From the NCBI GenBank assembly GCA_964529795.1, contig CAZGXM010000010.1:1-51389 (forward strand): a stretch of 51,389 bases of DNA. Direction: 5' to 3'. Positions within the stretch are counted from its first letter, which is position 1. Each line of letters opens with the position of its first letter. Positions 32,864 to 41,007 of the stretch are shown piece after piece. Under the pieces are notes generated by a model. That model did no database searches. It was not told where the DNA came from and worked only from the letters and a program-made list of their open reading frames with translations. The DNA is from CAZGXM01 sp964529795 (GTDB lineage Bacteria > Bacillota > JADQBR01). The position numbers and the translations under genes are program-made.

Positions 32864-32943
32864 GAGGACGGCTCTTGACTTGAATTCCAGCATCTACCAC
32901 ATCGATGCCTTTTCCCGGCAAATGCAAGTCAAAAACCGTCCTC
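32864..32943 (+). promoter_or_regulatory. Large imperfect hairpin in the mobA leader
   Basis: GAGGACGG + TTGACTTG (32864-32871, 32875-32882) pair perfectly with CAAGTCAA + CCGTCCTC (32925-32932, 32936-32943), separated by a symmetric 3x3 internal loop. They enclose 42 bases that contain a small TGCC/GGCA hairpin. It ends 16 bases before mobA. No T-run follows. It may be a cis-regulatory RNA or a processing site; I cannot match it to a named riboswitch. Confidence 0.6.
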
Positions 32944-32959
32944 AAATGGAGAGAGTTAT

Positions 32960-33556
32960 ATGACGGGAATTATCTTGGCAGGTGGGCAAAACATTCGCAT
33001 GGGTAGCAGCAAGGCCCTGCTTACCCTGGCGGGAAAACCCATTATTCAGCGGATAATAGCGGTGCTGCAGCCGCTTTTCCGGGAAATTATCATTGTAGCC
33101 AATGACCCCGCCAGGTACGGTACATTTAATTACCCGGTGGTGGGAGATATTATCCCGGGCAAGGGACCTTTAAGCGGCCTGCATGCCGGCCTCATTGCCA
33201 GTAAAGATGAGAAAAATTTCGTGGTTGCCTGTGATATGCCGCTGTTGGAAGCGGAAATTGTCCGCTTTATGCTGTCCCAGGTGGCGGGGTTTGATGTGGT
33301 GGTACCGCAAATTGGCCCCTACCTGGAACCGCTGCACGCAGTCTATGCGAAAAACTGCCTGGCGGCGATTGAACAGGCGATTAGTGCGGGTGAGCGAAAA
33401 GTAACCTCCTTTTTCCCGCAGGTGCGGGTGAATTACCTGGAAGAGCGGCTGCTTGCCCGGTATGGTGACCTGGACAGGGCATTTTTAAATATCAATACAC
33501 CTGAGGATTGGCTTGAGGTACGGCAGTACCTTAAAAAATCGGGGGGAATAGTATGA
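32960..33556 (+). CDS. mobA: Molybdenum cofactor guanylyltransferase MobA
   Basis: This nucleotidyltransferase attaches GMP to molybdopterin. The signature IILAGGQNIRMGSSKALL lies at residues 4-21. GKGPLSGLHAGL and VACDMPLLE (metal-binding Asp) follow. The 198 aa length is typical. GAGAG lies 6 bases upstream. The stop overlaps the mobB start (ATGA). It suggests molybdo- or tungstoenzymes elsewhere in the genome. Confidence 0.93.
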   Translation: MTGIILAGGQNIRMGSSKALLTLAGKPIIQRIIAVLQPLFREIIIVANDPARYGTFNYPVVGDIIPGKGPLSGLHAGLIASKDEKNFVVACDMPLLEAEIVRFMLSQVAGFDVVVPQIGPYLEPLHAVYAKNCLAAIEQAISAGERKVTSFFPQVRVNYLEERLLARYGDLDRAFLNINTPEDWLEVRQYLKKSGGIV

Positions 33557-34044
33557 TTCCCATTATTTCATTTGTGGGCAGAGCCAATGTGGGAAAAACC
33601 ACCCTTTTGGAAAAGCTGATAAAAGAATTCAGCAGACGTGGTGTGAAGGTTGCCACCGTCAAACATACCCACCACTTTGAAATGGATGGGCCGGGAAAAG
33701 ATACCTGGCGGCATGCCCGAGCGGGAGCGGAAACCGTGGTTATCGCCTCGCCGGACAAAATGGCTTTGCTTGATTATTCGGGACGGGAAAAAAGTTTGGA
33801 CAGGATAGCCGCACTGATTACCGGTGTTGACCTGATTGTCACCGAGGGATACAAGCACGCGGACAAACCAAAAATAGAAGTCTTCCGGGCAGCGGTAAGC
33901 AGGGAACTTGTGTGTGACCCGGAGGATTTGCTTGCGGTGGTCACTGATGTCAGGCTGGATCTGGATATTCCCCAGTTTGATCCGGATGATCCGGCGCCGC
34001 TGGCGGATTTTCTGGCAGAAAAAATTCTGGTTTCAAGCGACTGA
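33553..34044 (+). CDS. mobB: Molybdopterin-guanine dinucleotide biosynthesis protein MobB
   Basis: This P-loop GTP-binding partner of MobA has GRANVGKTTLLEKLI at residues 7-21. The KHTHHFEMDGPGKDTWRHA motif and IVTEGYKHADKPKIEVFR follow, as in the MobB family. Length 163 aa. It is translationally coupled to mobA. AT-rich DNA with the ccpN promoter follows. Confidence 0.93.
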   Translation: MIPIISFVGRANVGKTTLLEKLIKEFSRRGVKVATVKHTHHFEMDGPGKDTWRHARAGAETVVIASPDKMALLDYSGREKSLDRIAALITGVDLIVTEGYKHADKPKIEVFRAAVSRELVCDPEDLLAVVTDVRLDLDIPQFDPDDPAPLADFLAEKILVSSD

Positions 34045-34065
34045 TTTTCAGTAGAAAATAATCTT

Positions 34066-34104
34066 TTGTACGGAAGGACTTTATTACCCGATATAGTATA
34101 TAAT
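34066..34104 (+). promoter_or_regulatory. Promoter region of ccpN-ppsR-ppdK
   Basis: A TATAGT/TATAAT pair (34092-34097 and 34099-34104) lies downstream of TTGTAC (34066-34071). Spacing is not ideal for either -10, so the exact hexamers are uncertain. Confidence 0.4.
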
Positions 34105-34129
34105 AAATTACCTGGTTTTAATGAAACAG

Positions 34130-34140
34130 TATGACATAAT
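34130..34140 (+). promoter_or_regulatory. Possible CcpN operator in front of ccpN
   Basis: TATGACATAAT differs at one position from TRTGHYATAYW, the Bacillus CcpN binding consensus as I recall it. It lies between the likely promoter and the ccpN start, where a repressor would block its own transcription. Confidence 0.4.
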
Positions 34141-34154
34141 AATATTCAGCGAAG

Positions 34155-34805
34155 GTGGTGACCCTTATCCGACTTACTCCACGACAGGAAAAGATTGTAG
34201 AAATTGTCAAGCGGTCAGGGCCTATCACGAGTGAACAAATAGCAAGACGTATCAACCTCACCCGGGCTACTTTGCGACCCGATCTGGCAATTCTCACCAT
34301 GTCGGGAATTTTAGACGCGCGACCGCGGGTGGGTTATTTTTATAGCGGAAAATCCCCAATTTCCCTGCTGGCGGAAGAAATAAAACGCATGCGGGTGAAG
34401 GATTTAAAATCCGTTCCGGTGGTCATTAAGGAAGATACTTCTGTATATGATGCTATTGTCACCATGTTTGTGGAAGATGTAGGGACGTTGATCGTGGTCA
34501 GTGAAGGTGGCTTTTTGGAAGGTGTGGTCTCCCGCAAGGACCTGCTGAAAGTTACCATCGGCCAAAACGATGTCCGCCAGGTGCCGGTGGGCATTGCCAT
34601 GACACGCATGCCCAACATTATTACCACCACTTTGGATGAAACAGTGTACCTGGCAGCGACAAAATTAACAGACCACCAGGTGGACGCCCTGCCGGTGGTA
34701 CGAAAAATTATTGATGACGGGGGAAGGGAAAGACTGGAGGTAGTTGGTCGTATCACCAAGACCAATATCACCCAGCTATTTGTTGAACTTGGTGAAGGCA
34801 AATAA
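34155..34805 (+). CDS. ccpN: HTH-CBS transcriptional repressor CcpN-like
   Basis: An N-terminal winged-helix domain (LTPRQEKIVEIVKRSGPITS, then EQIARRINLTRATLRPDLAI) is followed by two CBS domains (about residues 78-140 and 148-212). CcpN represses gluconeogenic genes and senses nucleotides through its CBS pair. It is followed by ppsR and ppdK, matching the Bacillus ccpN-yqfL pairing. The start is GTG 34155 or GTG 34158, with AAGG nearby; neither has ideal spacing. Length 216 aa. Confidence 0.88.
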   Translation: MVTLIRLTPRQEKIVEIVKRSGPITSEQIARRINLTRATLRPDLAILTMSGILDARPRVGYFYSGKSPISLLAEEIKRMRVKDLKSVPVVIKEDTSVYDAIVTMFVEDVGTLIVVSEGGFLEGVVSRKDLLKVTIGQNDVRQVPVGIAMTRMPNIITTTLDETVYLAATKLTDHQVDALPVVRKIIDDGGRERLEVVGRITKTNITQLFVELGEGK

Positions 34806-34825
34806 GAAAGGAAGGGTGAAGGCCT

Positions 34826-35650
34826 ATTATTGCAAATGAGTCACCTGTTATTTATATAATCTCGGATTCACTGGGTGAAACTGCCGAATTTGTCGCCCGG
34901 GCGGCGGCCAGCCAGTTTGACTCCGGCCATGTAGAACTGCGCCGGATACCTTATGTCAGTGATAAGGAACAGCTTGCCGAAATTGTGGAAGAGGCCAGGG
35001 GTTTTAAAGCGGTGATTGCCTACACCATCGTCATCCCGGAACTAAAGGAGGAGCTGCTGCGGCTCACTGCCGCTCATAACCTGCCGGCGGTGGATATTCT
35101 CGGCCCCATGGTGGAAGCGGTTGCCGGGGTCACCAATGTACCGCCGAAACTGGAACCGGGGTTGCTGCGCAAACTGGATGAGCAGTATTTTCGCAAGGTT
35201 GAGGCAATAGAATTTGCGGTGAAATATGACGACGGTAAAGACCCCCGGGGCTTGGACTATGCCGATGTGGTGCTTGTGGGCGTGTCCCGTACTTCCAAAA
35301 CACCGGTAAGCATGTACCTGGCTCATAAGCGAGTCAAGGCTGCCAATATTCCGCTGGTTCCCGAGGTGGCACCGCCGGAAGAATTATTTAGCATTTCGCC
35401 CAAGAAAATATTCGGGCTGACAATCAGCCCCCAGCTTTTATATGAAATCCGTCAGGAACGTTTGAAGACCCTGGGGCTTACCGCCAACGCGGATTATGCC
35501 AATCTGGAAAGGATTCTCAAAGAACTCGATTATGCGGAACAGATTATGAAACGCATCAGCTGTCCCATCATTGATGTGACCAACAGGGCGGTTGAGGAGA
35601 CTGCCAGCACTATTTTAGAACTATATTACAAGGGGGAGCGTTATGTCTAA
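34826..35650 (+). CDS. ppsR: Pyruvate,phosphate dikinase regulatory protein (DUF299) with apparent ATT start
   Basis: This bifunctional kinase/pyrophosphorylase switches PPDK off and on by phosphorylating a Thr beside its catalytic His. The conserved N-terminus IYIISDSLGETAEFVARAAA lies about 10 residues from the start; the P-loop is GVSRTSKTPVS. The first ATG/GTG/TTG in frame is GTG 34985, which would delete this conserved part. The frame opens after TGA 34817-34819, and only ATT 34826 or ATT 34829 can serve as near-cognate starts, with AAGGAAGGG upstream. The 274 aa length then equals the family norm. It overlaps ppdK by 8 bases. Confidence 0.85.
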   Translation: MIANESPVIYIISDSLGETAEFVARAAASQFDSGHVELRRIPYVSDKEQLAEIVEEARGFKAVIAYTIVIPELKEELLRLTAAHNLPAVDILGPMVEAVAGVTNVPPKLEPGLLRKLDEQYFRKVEAIEFAVKYDDGKDPRGLDYADVVLVGVSRTSKTPVSMYLAHKRVKAANIPLVPEVAPPEELFSISPKKIFGLTISPQLLYEIRQERLKTLGLTANADYANLERILKELDYAEQIMKRISCPIIDVTNRAVEETASTILELYYKGERYV

Positions 35651-38303
35651 CAAGAAGTATGTCTACCTATTTTCCGAGGGGAACGCGGACATGAAGCCGT
35701 TGTTGGGCGGCAAAGGTGCGAACCTGGCGGAAATGACCGGTATCGGTCTGCCTGTCCCGCCGGGTTTGACCATTACCACCGAGGCTTGCAATCAGTACTT
35801 TGCCGGGGGACAGAAATTCCCGGCCGGCCTGGAGGAGCAGCTCAACGAGAAACTTGCGGCAGTGGAAGAAAATGTAGGGAAAAAGTTTGGTGACGTCAAA
35901 AGCCCGCTGCTGGTATCCGTGCGTTCCGGGGCCGTGATTTCCATGCCGGGAATGATGGATACCATCTTGAATTTGGGTTTAAACGACCAAACGGTAGAGG
36001 CCGTGGCGACTGCGTCAGGCGACAGGCGCTTTGCCCTGGACTGCTACCGGCGTTTTATCCAGATGTTCAGCGATGTGGTACTGGGTATCGAGCACTATCA
36101 TTTTGAGCAGGTGCTGGATAAATACAAGAAAAAACAGGGGATCGAATTTGACTATCAATTGAGTCCGGAAAGCCTGCAGGGAATTATTGACGAGTATAAA
36201 AGATTAGTATTCCGTAAAGCTGGACGGGAGTTCCCCCAAGAACCGCTGCAACAACTGATCATGGCTGTCCGTGCCGTCTTCGACTCCTGGAACAACCAGC
36301 GGGCCATAGTCTACCGGAAAATCAACAAAATTCCCGATGAACTGGGCACTGCGGTGAACGTGCAGTCCATGGTGTTCGGCAATATGGGCGATGACTGCGG
36401 TACCGGGGTTGCCTTCACGCGCAATCCCTCTACCGGTGAAAAGAAGCTTTACGGCGAATATTTAATCAATGCCCAGGGAGAGGATGTGGTGGCAGGTATT
36501 CGCACACCGCAGCACATTTCCAGTATGGAGAAAGAGCTTCCCGATGTTTACCGGCAGTTTGTGGAAACCTGTGAATTGCTGGAGAAACATTACCGGGATA
36601 TGCAGGACATAGAGTTTACCATTGAACGGGGTAACCTCTACATGCTCCAGACCCGTACCGGCAAGCGTACAGCCAGTGCGGCGATAAAAATTGCCGTGGA
36701 TATGGTGGCAGAAGGCCTGCTTACCAGGGAAGAGGCCTTGCAGAGAGTGGAACCGGCCCAGCTGGACCAACTGCTGCACCGGCGTATTGACCCCGAGGCA
36801 AAACTGGATGTCATTGCCAGGGGCCTGCCTGCTTCTCCCGGAGCAGCATGCGGCAAGGTGATTTTTGATGCCGATGAAGCGGAACAGTTAGGCAAGGATG
36901 GTGAAAAGGTTTTGCTGGTACGTACCGAAACCACCCCTGATGACATTCACGGCATTGTCGCTGCTCAGGGTGTCCTTACCAGCCGCGGTGGTATGACCAG
37001 TCACGCGGCAGTGGTCGCCCGGGGTATGGGCAAACCCTGTGTCTGCGGCTGTGAAGGGATAAAAATAGATTATAATGCAGGCCAATTCAGGACCAAAGAA
37101 GGTATCGTGGTTAAGAAAGGTGATATTGTTTCCATAGATGGGGCCACCGGGCAGGTAATCAAGGGCAACGTGCCCATGATTGACCCGGAACTGAGCGATG
37201 AATTCCGGACGCTGCTTGAGTGGGCGGACAAGGTGCGCAAGCTGGGGGTTCGGGCCAATGCCGATACGCCGGAAGACGCGCAGAAGGCGCGAGAATTCGG
37301 CGCCGCCGGTATCGGGCTCTGCCGTACTGAGCATATGTTTATGGCTCAGGAGCGGCTGCCCATTGTCCAGGAAATGATTCTGGCGAGCAGCGAGGAAGCC
37401 CGGCAAAAGGCTTTGGATAAACTACTGCCCATGCAGCAGGGCGATTTCTACGGGATTTTAAAGGCCATGGAAGGTTACCCGGTAACCATCCGCCTGCTGG
37501 ACCCCCCGCTGCATGAATTCCTGCCGAATGCCGAGGAACTGGCGGTGGAAATAGCCGGACTGAAATTCCAGGGCAAGGAGGAGGAAGTAAAGGAAAAAGA
37601 AGAACTGCTTGACCAGGTTCGCGCGTTGAGTGAGTTTAACCCCATGCTGGGACACCGGGGATGCCGGTTGGGCATCACTTTCCCCGAAGTATACGCCATG
37701 CAGGCCCGGGCCATTTTCCAGGCTGTGGCCCAGCTTGCCGGGGAGGGTTATGATGTCAAACCGGAAGTGGAAATTCCCCTGGTTGGCCATATAAACGAAC
37801 TTGCCAAGCTGAGAAAGTTGATCGTGGAAATTGGTGAACAGGTGCAGCAGGAAACCGGTGTGGACTTTAAATATGAGGTGGGGACGATGATTGAGGTCCC
37901 CAGGGCCTGTGCCACTGCTGGGGAAATTGCTAGGGAAGCGGACTTTTTCTCCTTTGGCACCAACGACCTGACCCAGACCACCTTTGGTTTCAGCCGGGAC
38001 GATGCCGAGGGCAAGTTCCTGCACCAGTATGTGGAGGATAAGATCCTGCCGGATAACCCGTTTATCGTCCTGGACCGGCAGGGCGTGGGTGCGCTGATGC
38101 AGATGGCCGTTACTCAGGCCCGGCAAACCAAACCCGACCTGCTAATCGGTATCTGTGGAGAACATGGCGGCGAGCCCAGTTCCATTGAATTCTGCCACCA
38201 AATCGGTTTGGATTTTGTCAGCTGCTCGCCCTTCAGGGTACCCAGTGCCCGCCTGGCTGCGGCCCAAGCGGCAGGAGCGGCAAAAGCATTACGCAAGAGC
38301 TAA
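35643..38303 (+). CDS. ppdK: Pyruvate,phosphate dikinase
   Basis: PPDK interconverts pyruvate + ATP + Pi and PEP + AMP + PPi. An N-terminal ATP-grasp domain has GGKGANLAEMTGIGLPVPPG. The central phospho-His domain has GGMTSHAAVVARGMGKPCV (His near residue 454, preceded by the Thr modified by the regulator). The C-terminal PEP/pyruvate barrel contains GIGLCRTEHMF and FGTNDLTQTTFGFSRDD. At 886 aa it is full length. The ATG overlaps the ppsR end by 8 bases, with GGGGGAG upstream. Confidence 0.97.
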   Translation: MSNKKYVYLFSEGNADMKPLLGGKGANLAEMTGIGLPVPPGLTITTEACNQYFAGGQKFPAGLEEQLNEKLAAVEENVGKKFGDVKSPLLVSVRSGAVISMPGMMDTILNLGLNDQTVEAVATASGDRRFALDCYRRFIQMFSDVVLGIEHYHFEQVLDKYKKKQGIEFDYQLSPESLQGIIDEYKRLVFRKAGREFPQEPLQQLIMAVRAVFDSWNNQRAIVYRKINKIPDELGTAVNVQSMVFGNMGDDCGTGVAFTRNPSTGEKKLYGEYLINAQGEDVVAGIRTPQHISSMEKELPDVYRQFVETCELLEKHYRDMQDIEFTIERGNLYMLQTRTGKRTASAAIKIAVDMVAEGLLTREEALQRVEPAQLDQLLHRRIDPEAKLDVIARGLPASPGAACGKVIFDADEAEQLGKDGEKVLLVRTETTPDDIHGIVAAQGVLTSRGGMTSHAAVVARGMGKPCVCGCEGIKIDYNAGQFRTKEGIVVKKGDIVSIDGATGQVIKGNVPMIDPELSDEFRTLLEWADKVRKLGVRANADTPEDAQKAREFGAAGIGLCRTEHMFMAQERLPIVQEMILASSEEARQKALDKLLPMQQGDFYGILKAMEGYPVTIRLLDPPLHEFLPNAEELAVEIAGLKFQGKEEEVKEKEELLDQVRALSEFNPMLGHRGCRLGITFPEVYAMQARAIFQAVAQLAGEGYDVKPEVEIPLVGHINELAKLRKLIVEIGEQVQQETGVDFKYEVGTMIEVPRACATAGEIAREADFFSFGTNDLTQTTFGFSRDDAEGKFLHQYVEDKILPDNPFIVLDRQGVGALMQMAVTQARQTKPDLLIGICGEHGGEPSSIEFCHQIGLDFVSCSPFRVPSARLAAAQAAGAAKALRKS

Positions 38304-38329
38304 GAAACCCCTCAGGGGTTTCTTTTTTT
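38304..38329 (+). terminator. Intrinsic terminator of ccpN-ppsR-ppdK
   Basis: GAAACCCC / GGGGTTTC with a TCA loop is followed by seven T, directly after the ppdK stop. Confidence 0.95.
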
Positions 38330-38487
38330 ATAAAATTTAAAGCGCCGCTATTTTTGGGTTGAGTCCGTTCCTGACCATATCATTGAAAAACTAATATCTT
38401 GTTACTAAGGTGTATTTAAACCGGAAACAGTCCAGTTAACAGAAATCCGGTAAATGAAAGACAGCAAAGAAAAGGGGATTGCGCGTC

Positions 38488-40059
38488 ATGCTGTCAAATA
38501 AGCCTTTGCTAACGTTCGCTCATGGGCAATACGTTTGGAACTTTTACAAAACAATAAAAGGGGATTTATGTACCCGCAAATATGACCGGGTGGTTTTCAC
38601 CTGGTCTGAGGAAGAAATACTTCTGCCAGATTTTAAAGAAGAGTATTCCCTGGCCCTGGGTGACGGGGAAACAATTTACCTGGTGGCGGAAGACTGCCGC
38701 GGAACACTGAATTACCGCTGCTTTGACGGTGTTTCCTGGTCGGAAATTACCTACCTGGAACCCTACCACCGGGACCATACCGGCAACTTGATGTTAGCAG
38801 CGTCTCACGGTCTGGTTCACCTCTTATATGCATCTCGAGTTGAAGATGCAAATGTGCGAATTCATCAATTTTATCAAGGGAAAAACTGGTCTGAACCCAA
38901 GATAATAAATACAGTAGACGTTCCATGTGGGGAAGCGGCGGTACAAATTAATGACAGCGGCTACCTTCATCTAATCAGTCAGGAAAAAAATAAGACAGTA
39001 GAGAAACTAAACCATTACATATTTGATTCTGAAAAAGACCGGTGGCAGTATTACCTGAATATTACGGAGACCAAAGACAGTGGCAGAATGGAACCCTTCA
39101 TAGTGCCCGGTATTGAAGATAACCTTCACTTGGTTTGGCTGAAAAGCGACGGTTTTAATTTTCGGGTGCATTACAGCCGTTATCAAACAGGCGGTTGGCC
39201 GGTAAGCGGATGGACAAAGGAAAAAATAATTTCCTTTCCGAATAAAAATGCCTATTCGCCGATACTTCTTGCCGATAAAAACCGCCTGTTAGCCCTGTGG
39301 GAGCAAATAGACGGGATCTACGTCAGTGTCTCCCGGGACGGGGGTAAATCCTGGAGCAAACCGGAAAAAGAAGGACAGTTAAAAGATTTCATCCGTCTGA
39401 ATTACCAAATGTCCCACCAATTTACCCGGGAAAGTTTGGATTCAGTGCGTGCATTTTCCGCTACCGGCCCTGAACTGATGTTACTTACTGCCTATGTTTA
39501 TGCCACTAAACTGTTGAAAGAACCCGGGTTTCTCCCGGCCAATACAGGTGATAGCAAATCCTTGCTGAGAATGCACAGCCCCGATGCCCTGCTGCCTAAA
39601 AGCATGCAACTGCCCAAGGCCGACTATCAACTTTATGCCTTGACCGCTACCTTGGAAGATGTCCGTTTAACCAGTCAACAACTGGCAGATACACTCAGGC
39701 GACAGCGGGATGAAGTTTACCGTACCAACTCCCGGTTGGAAGACATGTTCCAGCATACGGCAAAATTAGAATGGCAAATAGGTCTTCATTATAGGATCAT
39801 GACTGAAACGCAGAGGAATAGGGATTCGGTTTTATTGGAAAATGCCAAACAAATTGCTGAACAGAAAGACGAATTTAAAAATATGGAACGGGATTTTTTT
39901 CAATTGAAGGCTGAGTTGGCAGAGGTCAAGAAAACCCTGCAGGTTTATGAACAGCTGCTGCAGGACCAAATGGAAAAATATACAGTCAAAACTGAAAAAC
40001 CCCGGGGTATAATCCAGCAGATTAGAAAGTTTTTCGAAAAATACCAATACAACCCATGA
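38488..40059 (+). CDS. Beta-propeller/coiled-coil protein, paralogue A
   Basis: This 523-aa protein lacks a signal peptide. Residues about 1-340 form repeated beta-rich units with W-containing strands and one Asp-box-like turn (SRDGGKSWSKP), suggesting a sialidase-type propeller. The C-terminal part (about 385-505) is a charged heptad-rich coiled coil starting LEDVRLTSQQLADTLRRQRD. It is clearly paralogous along its length to the product of 42214-43779 (shared PLLTF.HG..WNFY, GGWPVS, QIDGIY, PEKEGQ.KDF.RLNYQMS). The ATG at 38488 follows AAAAGGGG by 10 bases. I do not recognise a named family; no catalytic residues are evident. Confidence 0.75.
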   Translation: MLSNKPLLTFAHGQYVWNFYKTIKGDLCTRKYDRVVFTWSEEEILLPDFKEEYSLALGDGETIYLVAEDCRGTLNYRCFDGVSWSEITYLEPYHRDHTGNLMLAASHGLVHLLYASRVEDANVRIHQFYQGKNWSEPKIINTVDVPCGEAAVQINDSGYLHLISQEKNKTVEKLNHYIFDSEKDRWQYYLNITETKDSGRMEPFIVPGIEDNLHLVWLKSDGFNFRVHYSRYQTGGWPVSGWTKEKIISFPNKNAYSPILLADKNRLLALWEQIDGIYVSVSRDGGKSWSKPEKEGQLKDFIRLNYQMSHQFTRESLDSVRAFSATGPELMLLTAYVYATKLLKEPGFLPANTGDSKSLLRMHSPDALLPKSMQLPKADYQLYALTATLEDVRLTSQQLADTLRRQRDEVYRTNSRLEDMFQHTAKLEWQIGLHYRIMTETQRNRDSVLLENAKQIAEQKDEFKNMERDFFQLKAELAEVKKTLQVYEQLLQDQMEKYTVKTEKPRGIIQQIRKFFEKYQYNP

Positions 40060-40144
40060 TAGTGAAAAAGGGTACTAAATGAAAGAACAACCAGCCTTGG
40101 CATGGTCTTTCCTCCTTATTTTGCACCAGGGTCCCAGGGTGTTT

Positions 40145-40173
40145 TTGTTTAAGGCCCGGGGACAGGCTATAAT
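40145..40173 (+). promoter_or_regulatory. Sigma-A-like promoter for the CAP-domain gene
   Basis: TTGTTT (40145-40150) and TATAAT (40168-40173) lie 17 bases apart, about 47 bases before the start codon. Confidence 0.6.
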
Positions 40174-40220
40174 TTAATTCAGGGGATATTTCATTTATTA
40201 AATAGTTGAGGAGGAATGTC

Positions 40221-40937
40221 ATGAAGCGCAGAACACTTGTACTCATCCTGGTTGTTTCCACTTTTTTTATCTTTAGTATTACCGGTACCGCCCTGGCCGC
40301 CGGCTGGCTGACACCGGAATGGTATGCGCAATATCACCAAACTCACCCGGCACCCGGCCCGGAACCGGCACCGCTGCCTGAGCCAACTCCCGACCCGGCT
40401 CCGCAACCGGACCCGGCACCCGGTATCGGGACAAGCATGGGCTGGTTAAGCCCACAGTGGTACGAAAAATATTATGGGAACCAACCAACCGCTCCGGCAC
40501 CAACCCCGGAGCCTGCTCCGGGTAAACCGGGACAGCCGGATGATGGTAGTTCCGGTTTAACCACTCAAGAACAGCGTATGCTGGACTTAATCAATGCCGA
40601 ACGCACCAAGAGAGGGCTTTCACCGGTTCAACTTGACATGGGTATTACCGAAGCAGCAAGATTGAAGAGTCAGGATATGGTTGACAACAACTACTTCGCC
40701 CATGTTTCACCCACCTACGGCCGGGTTACCGATATGTTGGATGCAGTAGGAGAAGATTACAAAATGGCCGGGGACATTTTAGCGAAAACCCGCAGTGTTG
40801 ACAGGGCGCTGGCACTTTACATGGGCAGCCCCGTGCACCGGATGCATCTGCTGCACCCTGATTACACCCATGTAGGGGTGGGGGTCGTGCCCAATGGCGG
40901 TGGCGTGATGGTATCTGTCTTTTTTGTGAAGAGATAA
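40221..40937 (+). CDS. Secreted CAP/SCP-domain protein with proline-rich linker
   Basis: A signal peptide (about residues 1-28, ending TALAA) is followed by two copies of a WLxPxWY motif (WLTPEWYAQYH and WLSPQWYEKYY). They are separated and followed by PEP/PAP-rich linkers. The CAP domain occupies about 110-238, with LDLINAERTKRGLSPVQLD, YFAHVSP, SPVHRMHLLHPDY and GVGVV. The two conserved His are kept, but the usual GENI Glu is replaced (AGDILA). Relatives such as YkwD are extracellular and of unclear activity. ATG 40221 has GAGGAGG 6 bases upstream. Confidence 0.88.
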   Translation: MKRRTLVLILVVSTFFIFSITGTALAAGWLTPEWYAQYHQTHPAPGPEPAPLPEPTPDPAPQPDPAPGIGTSMGWLSPQWYEKYYGNQPTAPAPTPEPAPGKPGQPDDGSSGLTTQEQRMLDLINAERTKRGLSPVQLDMGITEAARLKSQDMVDNNYFAHVSPTYGRVTDMLDAVGEDYKMAGDILAKTRSVDRALALYMGSPVHRMHLLHPDYTHVGVGVVPNGGGVMVSVFFVKR

Positions 40938-40976
40938 TAAGACTACAAAAAATGTTTTTCCAAAGAAAGAATCAAG

Positions 40977-41007
40977 AGACCGACACCAACGGTGCCGGTC
41001 TTTTTTT
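40977..41007 (+). terminator. Intrinsic terminator of the CAP-domain gene
   Basis: AGACCG-A-CACC pairs with GGTG-C-CGGTCT (one mismatch), followed by seven T. It overlaps the end of the convergent cysteine-rich gene. Confidence 0.85.

Noticed and set aside
32864..32943. Named Moco riboswitch
   Set aside because: The position is suggestive but I could not match the conserved sequence blocks of the known motif, so only an unnamed structured leader is reported.
40122..40150. Terminator after propeller paralogue A
   Set aside because: CACC/GGTG with a T-run is present but the stem is only 4 bp; too weak to list as a feature.
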